Positions 44,790 through 54,674 of a DNA stretch of 64,000 nt are shown in pieces; positions within the stretch are counted from its first letter, which is position 1; every line of letters begins with the position of its first letter. The stretch is from the NCBI GenBank assembly GCA_029212405.1, contig JARGNR010000003.1, positions 65,436 through 129,435 of the forward strand, written 5' to 3'. The stretch comes from Saprospiraceae bacterium (GTDB lineage Bacteria > Bacteroidota > Bacteroidia > Chitinophagales > Saprospiraceae). The notes beneath the pieces were generated by a model that was not told the DNA's origin, did no database searches, and saw only the letters and a program-made list of their open reading frames with translations. The position numbers and the translations under genes are program-made.

Positions 44790-45926
44790 ATGAATAAGAA
44801 TACAGTAATAAGTGTAGAGAATCTTTCGAAGATGTATCATATTGGGGCTACTTCTTCCAGATCTTTACGTGAGGCCATTTCTACTGTTTTTCAAAGAAGG
44901 CAAAGAATAAAGGAATTTTGGGCATTGGATGATGTAAGTTTTGAAATAAATAAAGGAGAAGCAGTTGGAATTATTGGCCATAATGGTGCTGGAAAAAGCA
45001 CATTGTTAAAGATACTTTCAAAAATCACACAACCGACAGGAGGTTCAGCGATTTTAAATGGGAAGGTAGCATCGTTACTGGAAGTTGGTACAGGGTTTCA
45101 TCCAGAACTAACGGGCTCAGAAAATATTTACTTAAATGGATCTCTATTGGGCATGAGTCGTACGGATATTAAATCTCAGTTTGATAGTATAATTGATTTC
45201 TCAGGAGTCGAAAGATTTATAAACACACCTGTAAAACATTATTCTTCGGGTATGTATGTCCGCTTAGCATTTTCTGTCGCAGCGCATTTAAATACTGAAA
45301 TATTGTTGGTTGATGAAGTTCTTGCAGTTGGAGATGCAGGCTTTCAAAAGAAATGTATCAATAAAATGGATGAAGTGACAAAGGGAGGCAAAACTATTCT
45401 ATTTGTAAGTCATAATGAAAGTGCCATCCGAAGATTGACATCCAAAGCAATTTTATTGACCCAAGGAAAAATAGCAAAAATTGGATCACCTCAAGATGTG
45501 TATGAAGTGTATAATGATGGACTTTCTATGCAATCAATTAAGAGGTATGCTCAAAACGATGTTGTTAAATCTGTTAAAGTGTATTATGATTTCAATCTTA
45601 AAATTGAGGTCGATTATAAGTTTCAAAAAGAAAATCAACTTCCTCATTTGGGATATATAGTTTCAAATAGGAATGGTGAAAAATTATTTGGAGGCAACCC
45701 AAGTTTGGATAATGTTAAATTTGCGGAGTATTATAGGAAAGAGGGAAAAGTAATCATCACAGTGGAGCAACCTTTATTAAGAAAAGGGACATATTTCGTT
45801 TCAATTTTTTTTGGCAATGGATCCAAAGATGTTTTTGTAGATGAGAATTGTGTATCTTTTAATGTAGAAGACAGTATCGATAATTTAGGATTCTTAAGAC
45901 CTACGAATAACTATGAATTTCTATAA
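44790..45926 (+). CDS. Polysaccharide ABC exporter ATPase (Wzt-like)
   Basis: 378 aa from ATG 44790; an upstream TTG at 44745 would overlap the permease. Walker A is GHNGAGKST, signature YSSGMYVRLAFSVA, Walker B ILLVDEVLAVGD, switch VSHN. A C-terminal ~130-residue beta domain (from about residue 250) corresponds to the Wzt carbohydrate-binding domain that in some systems recognises the capped polymer. It is followed by two glycosyltransferase genes. Confidence 0.92.
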   Translation: MNKNTVISVENLSKMYHIGATSSRSLREAISTVFQRRQRIKEFWALDDVSFEINKGEAVGIIGHNGAGKSTLLKILSKITQPTGGSAILNGKVASLLEVGTGFHPELTGSENIYLNGSLLGMSRTDIKSQFDSIIDFSGVERFINTPVKHYSSGMYVRLAFSVAAHLNTEILLVDEVLAVGDAGFQKKCINKMDEVTKGGKTILFVSHNESAIRRLTSKAILLTQGKIAKIGSPQDVYEVYNDGLSMQSIKRYAQNDVVKSVKVYYDFNLKIEVDYKFQKENQLPHLGYIVSNRNGEKLFGGNPSLDNVKFAEYYRKEGKVIITVEQPLLRKGTYFVSIFFGNGSKDVFVDENCVSFNVEDSIDNLGFLRPTNNYEFL

Positions 45927-46091
45927 TGATGGGTGCTTGTCTTTGTTATAAGAACTCAATGAAAGAAAGCAAGGCTTCTGCTTCTACTATTAACAAGGAG
46001 GAGAAATTCAAATTTATTTTTTTTGTACAAAAGGAATATTAAATAGGAGGGGTGCCAGTAATTATCAATAAAAGAAAGTAAGGATAAAGTT

Positions 46092-47012
46092 GTGAATTTT
46101 TCTATAATCATATGTACTTATAATCGAAGTGAAGTTATCAGTCACTGTCTTGAAAGTATTGTTGATTTTGGTGGGAAATATGAATATGAGGTAATTGTTG
46201 TTGATAATGGAGCGGGAGATAGTACAAAAAAAATAGTTGAGCAATTTATTACTCGAATCGATAAATTAAGATATGTAAGAGAATTAAAAGTAGGCTTATC
46301 TTATGCAAGAAATAAGGGAGCTCTTGAAGCAAAAACAGATTGGTTATTTTACCTTGATGATGATGCAAAATTGACCCCAACTACATTGCTGGAGTTTCAT
46401 AATTTAATCAATAACTATAATTTTAAGTTGTTTACTGGGGTTTATCATGCTTGGTATTTGACTCCTCCTCCCAAATGGTTAAAAGATCATATGGTTAGCT
46501 ATAGATGCAAAGGTGGGGTAGGGATTAGGAAGATTGAAGAGGATCATGTTTGTGGGGGAGTGATGGGTATCCATAAACCGTTGTTGATTAAGTTGGGTAT
46601 GTTTGATCCAAGACTGGGTATGAAAGGAAGTACAATAGGATACGGTGAGGAGTCGGAGCTGCAATTCAAAGCTTTGAAAGAAGGAATAGATGTAGGTATT
46701 AATACGAATTTAAAAATTGATCATTTAGTAGGCTTGCACAAATACAAGCCTAAGTGGTTTTTGCGCTCAGCTTTTCAAAAAGGTAAAGATGCCTACTACA
46801 TTAATAAAACAAGCGGGAAATATAGTTGGAATAATATTATTGCGTCTTTTTTGGAAAGAATCATTAAAAATCTACTTAGAACTTCTTATAAATTTGTATT
46901 TCAAAAAAATTACCTTTTTACAAATTGGTACATAGATAACATTTCACCAATATGTGGATTTTATGGTATAATAAAATCGAAACTACAGAGTTCAAATCAA
47001 AATAATACATAG
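46092..47012 (+). CDS. Family 2 glycosyltransferase
   Basis: 306 aa, GTG start at 46092. A GT-A fold is shown by FSIIICTYNRSEVISHCLES at the N-terminus, VVDNGAGDST, GLSYARNKGALEAKTDWLFY and the metal-binding DDDA motif near residue 95. The acceptor-side GYGEESELQFK follows near residue 185. There is a basic C-terminal region without a clear membrane helix. It probably adds a sugar to the polymer exported by the adjacent Wzm/Wzt system. The donor and acceptor cannot be told from sequence. Confidence 0.9.
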   Translation: MNFSIIICTYNRSEVISHCLESIVDFGGKYEYEVIVVDNGAGDSTKKIVEQFITRIDKLRYVRELKVGLSYARNKGALEAKTDWLFYLDDDAKLTPTTLLEFHNLINNYNFKLFTGVYHAWYLTPPPKWLKDHMVSYRCKGGVGIRKIEEDHVCGGVMGIHKPLLIKLGMFDPRLGMKGSTIGYGEESELQFKALKEGIDVGINTNLKIDHLVGLHKYKPKWFLRSAFQKGKDAYYINKTSGKYSWNNIIASFLERIIKNLLRTSYKFVFQKNYLFTNWYIDNISPICGFYGIIKSKLQSSNQNNT

Positions 47013-47126
47013 AGTTTATGCATAATTGTATTTCTTTGAAGGTTCCGAAATTTTAATTCAAATCATTCAATTAAGAAAAGTTGATATGTTAAAAAAAGAT
47101 TGCTACTTGAACAAAATTGAAGATAT

Positions 47127-48200
47127 ATGAAGGTGCTATTGATTTCATCTATCTACCAAAATGCAGTAGTTGGTCCTGCTCGTTTTGCCAAATTGCTGGA
47201 GTCAAATTCAGACATAGATGCCCATATCTTGACATCAAATGTAAAAGAGACGGCAACTTGTAAATCTGTTTCTCTGGATTTTAAATGGTGGCAAAAGAAG
47301 CTCAAGAATTATTTTAGTATTGGCCCGTATACTAAAAGAATAAATGAACTTAAATCAAATTATGATTTTTTAATTTACAATAGTTCGATATTGGTTGATC
47401 CTAAAAGATTGGATAGCTCTTATATTGTCATGGTCAATGATGAAAAATTGGCGAACGTTTCGTTCCGTTTTAGATTTGATTACTTGCGAAGGTTATTGCA
47501 CAGAAAATTGGAAAAAAGGGCGGTACAGAAAGCCTCAAAAGTGATTGTCAATTCCGATTATATGAAAACTAGAATCGCACGGACTTATCAAATTCCCGAG
47601 CACAAAATGTATACTTTATATAAAGGGATTGATTTAAAAAATAAAACAAAAGTATTTGAGGATAATCTTTCAAGTACTAGGCCGATACAAGTTTTGTTTG
47701 TTAAAAATGATTACATAATTGGCGGACTTTTAGATCTTATAAAGGCATTGAAAGATTTAACCGAATTTAATTTTGAGCTGACCATACTTGGAACAGGAGA
47801 AGAGGTGCATAAAGTAATAAAACCCTTTGATCATGTAACTTATAATGTTAAGGGATATACCTCAAACAATACGGTGATTGAGGAGATGTATAATCATGAT
47901 ATTCTTTGTATACCTGCAAGACATGAACCGTTAGGTGTAGCAGTAATGGAAGGACTCGCCGTCGGAATTCCTACTGTAACTACAAATGTTGGGGGGCTTC
48001 CTGAAGTAACTCAAAATGGGGAACATGTATGGCCTTGTAATCCAGGTGATCCAAATGATTTGGCAAGACAGCTTCGGAAATGTATCAAAAATTCTACATT
48101 GCGGAAAGAGAAGTCAAAGCATGCCAAGGCATTTATACACAAGACATTTGGCTTTGATTCTGTAGTCACAAATCTTAAAAGTATTCTCTCTAAAGGTTAG
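47127..48200 (+). CDS. Family 4 (GT-B) glycosyltransferase
   Basis: 357 aa. The N-terminal Rossmann half begins MKVLLISSIYQNAVVGPARF. The C-terminal half has the GT4 signature EPLGVAVMEGLAVGIPTVTT with the E-x7-E pair that contacts nucleotide sugar, then NVGGLPEVTQNG. It ends 14 bp from the convergent purL gene. Together with the GT2 it forms a small polysaccharide-synthesis group. Confidence 0.9.
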   Translation: MKVLLISSIYQNAVVGPARFAKLLESNSDIDAHILTSNVKETATCKSVSLDFKWWQKKLKNYFSIGPYTKRINELKSNYDFLIYNSSILVDPKRLDSSYIVMVNDEKLANVSFRFRFDYLRRLLHRKLEKRAVQKASKVIVNSDYMKTRIARTYQIPEHKMYTLYKGIDLKNKTKVFEDNLSSTRPIQVLFVKNDYIIGGLLDLIKALKDLTEFNFELTILGTGEEVHKVIKPFDHVTYNVKGYTSNNTVIEEMYNHDILCIPARHEPLGVAVMEGLAVGIPTVTTNVGGLPEVTQNGEHVWPCNPGDPNDLARQLRKCIKNSTLRKEKSKHAKAFIHKTFGFDSVVTNLKSILSKG

Positions 48201-48214
48201 ACATCTTGTTATTC

Positions 48215-51200
48215 CTATTTATGTGTAAGACACCAGTTTTTTGCATTCACGAATGCTTGTACCCAAGGACTTGCTACATCTGCAGAGTTGGTTGGATAAT
48301 CAGCCCAGTTCCATGCATAAAATGAACGTTCGATGTGTGGCATGGTTACTAAATGTCGACCGTCATCACTCACTAACATTGCTACATTATAGTCACTACC
48401 ATTTGGATTGGAAGGGTAGGCATCGTAACCATATTTAGCAACTACATTGTATTCACTTTCTTCCATAGGTAAGTTAAATTTTCCTTCCCCATGACTGATC
48501 CAAACCCCAAGCGTACTGCCTTCCATATTGGACAACATGATAGACTTATTTTTTTGGATTTGTACAGAAGTAAAAGCACTTTCGTGTTTATGACTATCGT
48601 TGTACGTCATCTTAGAAAGTTTGGTATGATTTGGGTTGATCAAATCTAACTCTAAAAACAACTGACATCCATTGCAAATACCTACGGACAAGGTATCTGG
48701 TCGAGCAAAGAACTTATCTAAGGCAGTTTTTGCTTTTTCATTGTATTTGAATGCTCCAGCCCAACCTTTCGCTGATCCTAATACGTCACTATTTGAAAAG
48801 CCTCCTACAGCTCCTAGAAATTGAACATCTTCCAGTGTTTCTCTCCCTGTTATAAGGTCTGTCATGTGGATGTCTCTCACTTCGAATCCAGCTCTGTACA
48901 TGGCATTGGCCATTTCTCGTTCAGAATTACTTCCTTTTTCTCGGATAATTGCCGCTTGTGGTTTTTTTACTGATGGATCAATCACAGGCATTTTGCCATC
49001 AAAAAAGTCTGGGAAAGTATATTGAAGCGCTTGATTTTTATAGTTGTCAAATCGGTCTTTAGCAAGATTATTTGACGTTTGTTTTTGATCGAGAAGATAT
49101 GAAGTTTCATACCATATATCTCTCATTTCATTGATATCAAAGCTTTCCTCAATGGATTCAAATTTTATATTCAAATGTTCTTCAGATGTAGGTACTCCAA
49201 TTTTAATGTAGTCCACGTCTGCTTTTTCTAAAAATGCTTCCAGGCGTACATCGTTAGCTTGTAAGATGACTCCACTATTTTCACTGAGTAAGATTTTGAT
49301 TATATCGCCTTCAAAAGCAGAAAGATCAATATTCGCACCTAGATTTCTATCAGCAAAACACAACTCCAGAAGCGCCGTAATCATACCTCCTGAAGAAATA
49401 TCATGTCCGGCAGCAATCATACCTTCTCTAATTGCTTCTTGGATGGCATGAAATACATTGGAGAATACTTCTGCACTTTGGATAGATGGAGCTTCTCTAC
49501 CGATTTTATTTTGTGTCTGTGCAAATGCAGATCCACCTAATTTGAACTCATCAGAAGAAAAGTCAATGTAGTAAATTCCACCTCCATCTCTTTGCAATAC
49601 AGGTTCGACCACTTTTGTAAAGTCATCGCAATGACCTACTGTTGATATAACCACTGTGCCAGGAGCCAATACGGTCTTGTCACTATATTTTTGAGCCATA
49701 GAGAGGGAATCTTTACCAGTAGGTACATTAATACCTAGTGCAATGGCCAGTTCTGATACTGCTTCAACGGCTTCGTATAATCTTGCGTCTTCTCCTTTAT
49801 TTCTACAGGGCCACATCCAATTGGCAGAGAGGGAAACTGATTTTAGACCTTGTTCTAAAGGAGCCCAAACCAAATTGGTTAACGATTCAGCGATTGCATT
49901 TCTAGCGCCGGCTGTTGCATTGATAAGTCCACTTACAGGAGAGTGTCCCATTGAAGTGGCAATTCCATGTGTGCTGGCAAAGTCAAAAGCCATCACACCA
50001 CAGTTGTTGAGTGGAATTTGAAGAGGACCTACACATTGTTGAACGGCAACTTTACCACCGACACATCGGTCTACCTTATTGGTCAACCAGTCTTTACATG
50101 CAACGGATTCCAGTCGCAAAATATCTTTTACATAGGATTTTAAGTTTGCTTCCGAATAAGAGATTTTTTCAAACTCTTTGTGCAAAGTTTCATCGTTCAT
50201 GATCGTTTTCGGCGAAGAACCGAACATATCCGACAACTTCAAATCCATGGGGCTTTTCCCATTTTTTGAAGATTTGAAAGTGAATCTGTTGTCATCCGTT
50301 ACATCACCCACAGTATACATAGGAGATCGTTCTCTTTCAGCTACACGTTTTAACAGGTCGATATCTTCTTTTCCAATCACAAGCCCCATTCGTTCTTGAG
50401 ATTCATTCCCTACAAGTTCTTTAGCAGAAAGCGTAGGGTCACCAACTGGTAATTTTTCCAAGTCGATAATACCACCGGTTTCTTCCACCAATTCTGATAA
50501 GCAGTTGAGGTGGCCACCCGCTCCATGATCATGAATAGATACAATTGGGTTGATGTCATTTTCTACCATTCCACGAACAGTATTGGCAGCCCTCTTTTGC
50601 ATTTCTGGATTGGAACGTTGTACTGCATTCAATTCAATACCTGAATCAAATTCTCCTGTATCTGCGGAGGAAACTGCTGCTCCTCCCATTCCTATTCGAT
50701 AATTATCACCCCCTAATAGTACAATTTTATCTCCTTCTTTAGGAGTGTCTTTCAAGGCCTGATCGGCTTTGCCGTAACCAATTCCTCCAGCTTGCATTAT
50801 TACCTTGTCAAATCCAAGGTAGTCCATTCCTTCTTGATGCTCGAAGGTGAGTAGTGATCCCACGATTAAAGGTTGTCCAAATTTATTACCAAAATCAGAA
50901 GCTCCATTGCTTGCTTTGATTAAAATATCCATTGGAGTTTGATACAACCATTTTCTTTCTGGAAATGCTTTCTCCCATGGGCGGTCTTCTTTTAATCGAG
51001 AATAGGAAGTCATGTAGAGGGCAGTTCCAGCCATTGGAATAGAGCCTTTTCCGCCTGCCAATCGATCCCGTATTTCGCCACCAGATCCGGTTGCTGCTCC
51101 ATTAAAGGGTTCTACAGTGGTTGGGAAATTATGAGTTTCCGCTTTTAAAGAAATGACAGAATCAAAGTCTACGATTTGATAGTTGGAAGGTACATCAGGT

Positions 51201-51877
51201 TTTTTTGGAGCAAACTGTTCCACCGTAGGACCTTCAACAAAAGCAACATTATCCTTATAAGCAGATACAATCCCATTTGGGTTTTCTGCCGATGTTTTTT
51301 TAATTAGTTTGAACAGTGAAGATGGCTTTTCTTCTCCGTCAATAATAAATGTGCCATTAAATATCTTATGTCTGCAGTGCTCACTGTTGACTTGTGAGAA
51401 TCCAAAAACTTCGGAATCTGTTAATTTTCGTCCCAGTCTTTCAGACAGGTCATTCAAGTATCCGACTTCATCTTCAGATAGGGCCAATCCTTCTGATTTG
51501 TTATACGCCTGTATATCTTCGATGTGAAGGATGTCTTCTGGTTCGATATTTATCGTATAGATTTCTTGATCCAATCCTGCATATTTTTGGGAAATCATAG
51601 GGTCAAAATCATTAAATGATGCATCCACTTCTTTGAATTCCTCTATACGAATGATTCCATCTATACCCATGTTCTGGGTGATTTCTACGGCGTTGGTGCT
51701 CCAAGGTGTTATCATGGCAGCTCTTGGACCTACAAAATGTCCAGTCAACGTTTTATTTTCTTTAAGTTCAGCATTGCCAAATAACCACGTCAATCTAGAA
51801 ATATACTCTTGCGAAAGATGCGTGTTTGTTTGGAGTGCAAATACTTTTTGAGAGGGAGTTGTGAAGAAAAAAATCAT
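48215..51877 (-). CDS. purL: Phosphoribosylformylglycinamidine synthase (large single-chain PurL)
   Basis: 1220 aa from ATG 51877 (a TTG at 51901 is also in frame but lies within the promoter spacer region). It catalyses step 4 of purine synthesis. The N-terminal PurS-like part is followed by the FGAM synthase core: SEHCRHKIFNG, ETHNFPTTVEPFNGAATGSG, GMGGAAVSSAD, SIHDHGAGGH. A C-terminal class I glutamine amidotransferase has nucleophile Cys in VGICNGCQ near residue 1067 and His in ISHGEGKF. The length is typical of the proteobacterial/eukaryotic single-chain type. It stands alone. Confidence 0.96.
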   Translation of the reverse strand: MIFFFTTPSQKVFALQTNTHLSQEYISRLTWLFGNAELKENKTLTGHFVGPRAAMITPWSTNAVEITQNMGIDGIIRIEEFKEVDASFNDFDPMISQKYAGLDQEIYTINIEPEDILHIEDIQAYNKSEGLALSEDEVGYLNDLSERLGRKLTDSEVFGFSQVNSEHCRHKIFNGTFIIDGEEKPSSLFKLIKKTSAENPNGIVSAYKDNVAFVEGPTVEQFAPKKPDVPSNYQIVDFDSVISLKAETHNFPTTVEPFNGAATGSGGEIRDRLAGGKGSIPMAGTALYMTSYSRLKEDRPWEKAFPERKWLYQTPMDILIKASNGASDFGNKFGQPLIVGSLLTFEHQEGMDYLGFDKVIMQAGGIGYGKADQALKDTPKEGDKIVLLGGDNYRIGMGGAAVSSADTGEFDSGIELNAVQRSNPEMQKRAANTVRGMVENDINPIVSIHDHGAGGHLNCLSELVEETGGIIDLEKLPVGDPTLSAKELVGNESQERMGLVIGKEDIDLLKRVAERERSPMYTVGDVTDDNRFTFKSSKNGKSPMDLKLSDMFGSSPKTIMNDETLHKEFEKISYSEANLKSYVKDILRLESVACKDWLTNKVDRCVGGKVAVQQCVGPLQIPLNNCGVMAFDFASTHGIATSMGHSPVSGLINATAGARNAIAESLTNLVWAPLEQGLKSVSLSANWMWPCRNKGEDARLYEAVEAVSELAIALGINVPTGKDSLSMAQKYSDKTVLAPGTVVISTVGHCDDFTKVVEPVLQRDGGGIYYIDFSSDEFKLGGSAFAQTQNKIGREAPSIQSAEVFSNVFHAIQEAIREGMIAAGHDISSGGMITALLELCFADRNLGANIDLSAFEGDIIKILLSENSGVILQANDVRLEAFLEKADVDYIKIGVPTSEEHLNIKFESIEESFDINEMRDIWYETSYLLDQKQTSNNLAKDRFDNYKNQALQYTFPDFFDGKMPVIDPSVKKPQAAIIREKGSNSEREMANAMYRAGFEVRDIHMTDLITGRETLEDVQFLGAVGGFSNSDVLGSAKGWAGAFKYNEKAKTALDKFFARPDTLSVGICNGCQLFLELDLINPNHTKLSKMTYNDSHKHESAFTSVQIQKNKSIMLSNMEGSTLGVWISHGEGKFNLPMEESEYNVVAKYGYDAYPSNPNGSDYNVAMLVSDDGRHLVTMPHIERSFYAWNWADYPTNSADVASPWVQAFVNAKNWCLTHK

Positions 51878-51905
51878 GCAGGAATTGTTTAGATTTTTCA
51901 AAGTG

Positions 51906-51913
51906 CAAAATTA
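51906..51913 (-). promoter_or_regulatory. Candidate -7 box of purL
   Basis: TAATTTTG on the minus strand fits TAnnTTTG. It lies 28 nt before the purL ATG at 51877 and supports that start. No -33 TTG was seen. Confidence 0.45.
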
Positions 51914-51997
51914 CTATTTTTTATAATGTGTTCTTCTAAATATCCCTTTATTTTTGACATAGATTTAAAATCAATTCACCAGATGGATTGGTTTTGG

Positions 51998-52005
51998 TAT
52001 TTTTG
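51998..52005 (+). promoter_or_regulatory. Candidate -7 box
   Basis: TATTTTTG fits TAnnTTTG and lies 24 nt before the preferred ATG (52030) of the small unknown gene. No -33 element with correct spacing was found. Confidence 0.4.
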
Positions 52006-52029
52006 ATGAACCAATACAAGGAAAATATG

Positions 52030-52359
52030 CAATACAATTTCACAGACGGATCAGGAAATCGATATAAATTACAAGATTCGGAGCTAACGTATTCACCCAT
52101 GACTGCGAAGAATAGTTCATCTGGTATTTACAGCGGTGGAGAACCGTTTACAAAGACATTAGGCAAAGGAGAATTGATAAAACTTATTGATGTGTACGAA
52201 CGTGCTTTTTGGTCAGAAGAGGATCAAACTGGTCAGCGGTCGATGGGTAGTGGAACTTTGATCAAGATATTAGGAGAAGAATATCAAAGAATTTATATTA
52301 AAATGCGATCTCCGAGTTTAAAGACTATAAATGCAATTTTAAAAACTTTTAAAGGTTAG
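52030..52359 (+). CDS. Small cytosolic protein of unknown function
   Basis: 109 aa from ATG 52030; in-frame starts at 51988 (TTG) and 52009 precede or overlap the -7 box. It has no signal peptide or membrane segment. The first 45 residues are beta-like (FTDGSGNRYKL, ELTYSPM, IYSGGEPFTKTL). They are followed by helices (LIKLIDVYERAFW) and a basic amphipathic C-terminus (LKTINAILKTFKG). The protein is not recognised. It lies divergent from purL and convergent with the 707-aa exported protein. Confidence 0.7.
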   Translation, partial: QYNFTDGSGNRYKLQDSELTYSPMTAKNSSSGIYSGGEPFTKTLGKGELIKLIDVYERAFWSEEDQTGQRSMGSGTLIKILGEEYQRIYIKMRSPSLKTINAILKTFKG

Positions 52360-52439
52360 AAGTGAGGTGTTAATGGGCCCAATATAATTTAATGTACAGA
52401 TTACTTTAGTGAGATATCTTATTAAATTGATTCAATTAG

Positions 52440-52478
52440 AATGAAGTGATCAAAACTTAAAGTTTAAATCACTTCATT
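52440..52478. terminator. Bidirectional terminator between convergent genes
   Basis: AATGAAGTGAT (52440-52450) and ATCACTTCATT (52468-52478) form an 11-bp perfect stem. The loop itself can pair (AACTT/AAGTT). It lies between the convergent stops at 52359 and 52491. Confidence 0.7.
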
Positions 52479-52490
52479 CCATGTATTTTA

Positions 52491-54614
52491 TTAGTTCACT
52501 TTTATAAATGAGAACGTAAAATTACTTTCAGAATTAGAAAGGTTAATAAAGTATTCACCAGCATAAAGGTTTCTAGACTCGAAATCGAAAAAACCATTAT
52601 AGTCTTCAGGCACCTTGACGCTAAATTGATCAACAAAATCCTTATTACTATTTAGAATGAGAACCTTCACCATTGGATCAGTGGTTTTGTTGGTAATATA
52701 GAGCCTGGAATAGTTCACCATTGGGTTCGGATTTAATATGCCAGTCAATAATGGCTTATTACAATCAGGATCCGATTGAAATTCTATTTTTACAGGAGTT
52801 TCACAACCAAAAGTATCTTTCACAACCAAGTCTAATATTTCAATATCTTTACTAACGAAGTGTTTATTAATCACGTCATTATAATTGCCACGTTGTACAA
52901 TCTCCTCGTCAGGTTTCAGTTTCAACAATTTTGTTAAGTCTATTTGTTCATGTTTACAATGGTTGTCACGTGTCAAGTTTCTATGGTCAGGTCTTTGGAC
53001 AGAATAAAAATCATGTACAAATGAATCAATACAAATTGTTTGATTTACAGGTTTAAATGTGATCTGCAGACTGTCGATATCACTTTGATTGATATATTCT
53101 TTAATGGACATATGCATTCCCCGGCCTTTTACAGATTCTGAAATTTTCCATTCTACAGTATCTTTAAAAGAGAAATAGACTTCATCACCTTCGCAAAAAA
53201 CAGTATCCATTGCATTGGCTATTAATGCTGGGTTTTCACAGCAAACAATTTCAGCTTGGATTTCAGCTCCCTGGGTTTCTTCGCATCCAGATTTCTTGTG
53301 TCTTCCAGTATAATAGTCTGAAGTGGGCACGACTTGTACGAATCCATCCAATGGTTTTTCGCAATTCAATACCTCTTTAGCTACCAATTTGAATTCAAAT
53401 GTGACTAAAGGGTTATCAATGTCTCCTTTAATTCTACCCAGTTTTTTTCCCCATTTGAAAGAGCTGTTGGGACCTTTTGGACCTGCTTTGTCTGCATTGA
53501 GATAAAAACCAGGGATATATAAATTTCCTTGATTTATTCCTTCTTTTTTGTAATAGTCTTCATCTTCTTCAAAATTCAGTCGAATAACATTTTGAATGCC
53601 TTTATCCACTGAAAATGCTTGCAGATCTGGTTTTCCATCAGTGGAATCAACTTCGAAACCTTCCCATCCGTCTCCAAATTCTACAGAAAGTCCGTGAATC
53701 CAATTTTGATTGATTGGTGTCCAGGACAGTAGCTTGTATTGGAAGGTGACTACCTCCCCAGCTTTGAATACATTTGTTCCTGTGATTAAGGAGTTTGAAG
53801 TTGTAATCAGGGTATCTCCTTCTCCAATAAAATCGACACAAGAAGTATTATGCTTATATCTTTTGACTTGGAAATTATAAGCTTCTTTACCTAGGATATT
53901 CGAATATATTCCAATACGAATAGATTGAAAGTCGGAAACATCGAGAAAAATGCCGTCGTTAAAATATTGTTCCTGAACGAAGTAGGCAATATTGTTTTTT
54001 ACTCCATAATATTCAATAAAAAAGTTTTGAGAACCTTGTTCAATGAATTCTATGAAGATATCATCTAGGACTTCGATTTCATACCATTTGATAGGTCTAT
54101 CCACTTTTTTTCCTGATGGACATCCCGTATTGCAGTCATTGATAAAAAAGGAAGTAGTGGTCTCTTCTATTAAAACAGGATTTTCAAAAGAGTTTCTACT
54201 ATTTAAGAAATAATTGCAATTTTGTTTTTGTTTTGGTTCCTCCAATTCAAGTTTCAGTCTACATTTTGATTCACTGAGGTTCTTAAATTTTATATAATTG
54301 GTATAACTAGGTATTTCAATCAATTTAAAATTTAAAGAATTAAAAGTAGAAGTTTTAAAGGGAATTGTGGTATTGCAAGGGGATGTAGAATAATACGTTA
54401 CTTCGACCCCTTTTGCCTGTAAATTTGTTATTCGGCAAGATAGGTTAGCGTCTTCATTAAAGGCACTTCCAGCTAGTTTTACAGTGATTTCTCCTTTAGT
54501 ATTTGATACGAAAGTTTGGGCACTATATTTAGTATGAAATTCTATTGGATCACAGTCCATAGAATAAATCCGCGTAAGCGAAAAGAATAGAAAAATTAAA
54601 AATAATTGTCTCAT
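52491..54614 (-). CDS. T9SS-exported Cys-rich protein of unknown function
   Basis: 707 aa with a signal peptide ending IYSM-D. Many Cys residues, several in pairs, suggest a disulfide-bonded extracellular protein. Residues about 260-465 are a beta-rich region containing VSVEFGDGWEGFEVDST-like strands. The last ~80 residues (GILNPNPMVNYSRLYI, VLILNSNKDFVDQF, NLYAGEYFINLS) fit a type A T9SS sorting domain in which PNP replaces the usual YPNP. No enzyme domain was recognised. It is divergent from the 54675-64000 run of exported-protein genes, with only 60 bp between the start codons, so the two may share control. Confidence 0.8.
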   Translation of the reverse strand: MRQLFLIFLFFSLTRIYSMDCDPIEFHTKYSAQTFVSNTKGEITVKLAGSAFNEDANLSCRITNLQAKGVEVTYYSTSPCNTTIPFKTSTFNSLNFKLIEIPSYTNYIKFKNLSESKCRLKLELEEPKQKQNCNYFLNSRNSFENPVLIEETTTSFFINDCNTGCPSGKKVDRPIKWYEIEVLDDIFIEFIEQGSQNFFIEYYGVKNNIAYFVQEQYFNDGIFLDVSDFQSIRIGIYSNILGKEAYNFQVKRYKHNTSCVDFIGEGDTLITTSNSLITGTNVFKAGEVVTFQYKLLSWTPINQNWIHGLSVEFGDGWEGFEVDSTDGKPDLQAFSVDKGIQNVIRLNFEEDEDYYKKEGINQGNLYIPGFYLNADKAGPKGPNSSFKWGKKLGRIKGDIDNPLVTFEFKLVAKEVLNCEKPLDGFVQVVPTSDYYTGRHKKSGCEETQGAEIQAEIVCCENPALIANAMDTVFCEGDEVYFSFKDTVEWKISESVKGRGMHMSIKEYINQSDIDSLQITFKPVNQTICIDSFVHDFYSVQRPDHRNLTRDNHCKHEQIDLTKLLKLKPDEEIVQRGNYNDVINKHFVSKDIEILDLVVKDTFGCETPVKIEFQSDPDCNKPLLTGILNPNPMVNYSRLYITNKTTDPMVKVLILNSNKDFVDQFSVKVPEDYNGFFDFESRNLYAGEYFINLSNSESNFTFSFIKVN

Positions 54615-54674
54615 GATATTGTGTAATTAGGTTTATAATAGTAAATTTAAGCAAAATTTTTTTAAATCACGAAC

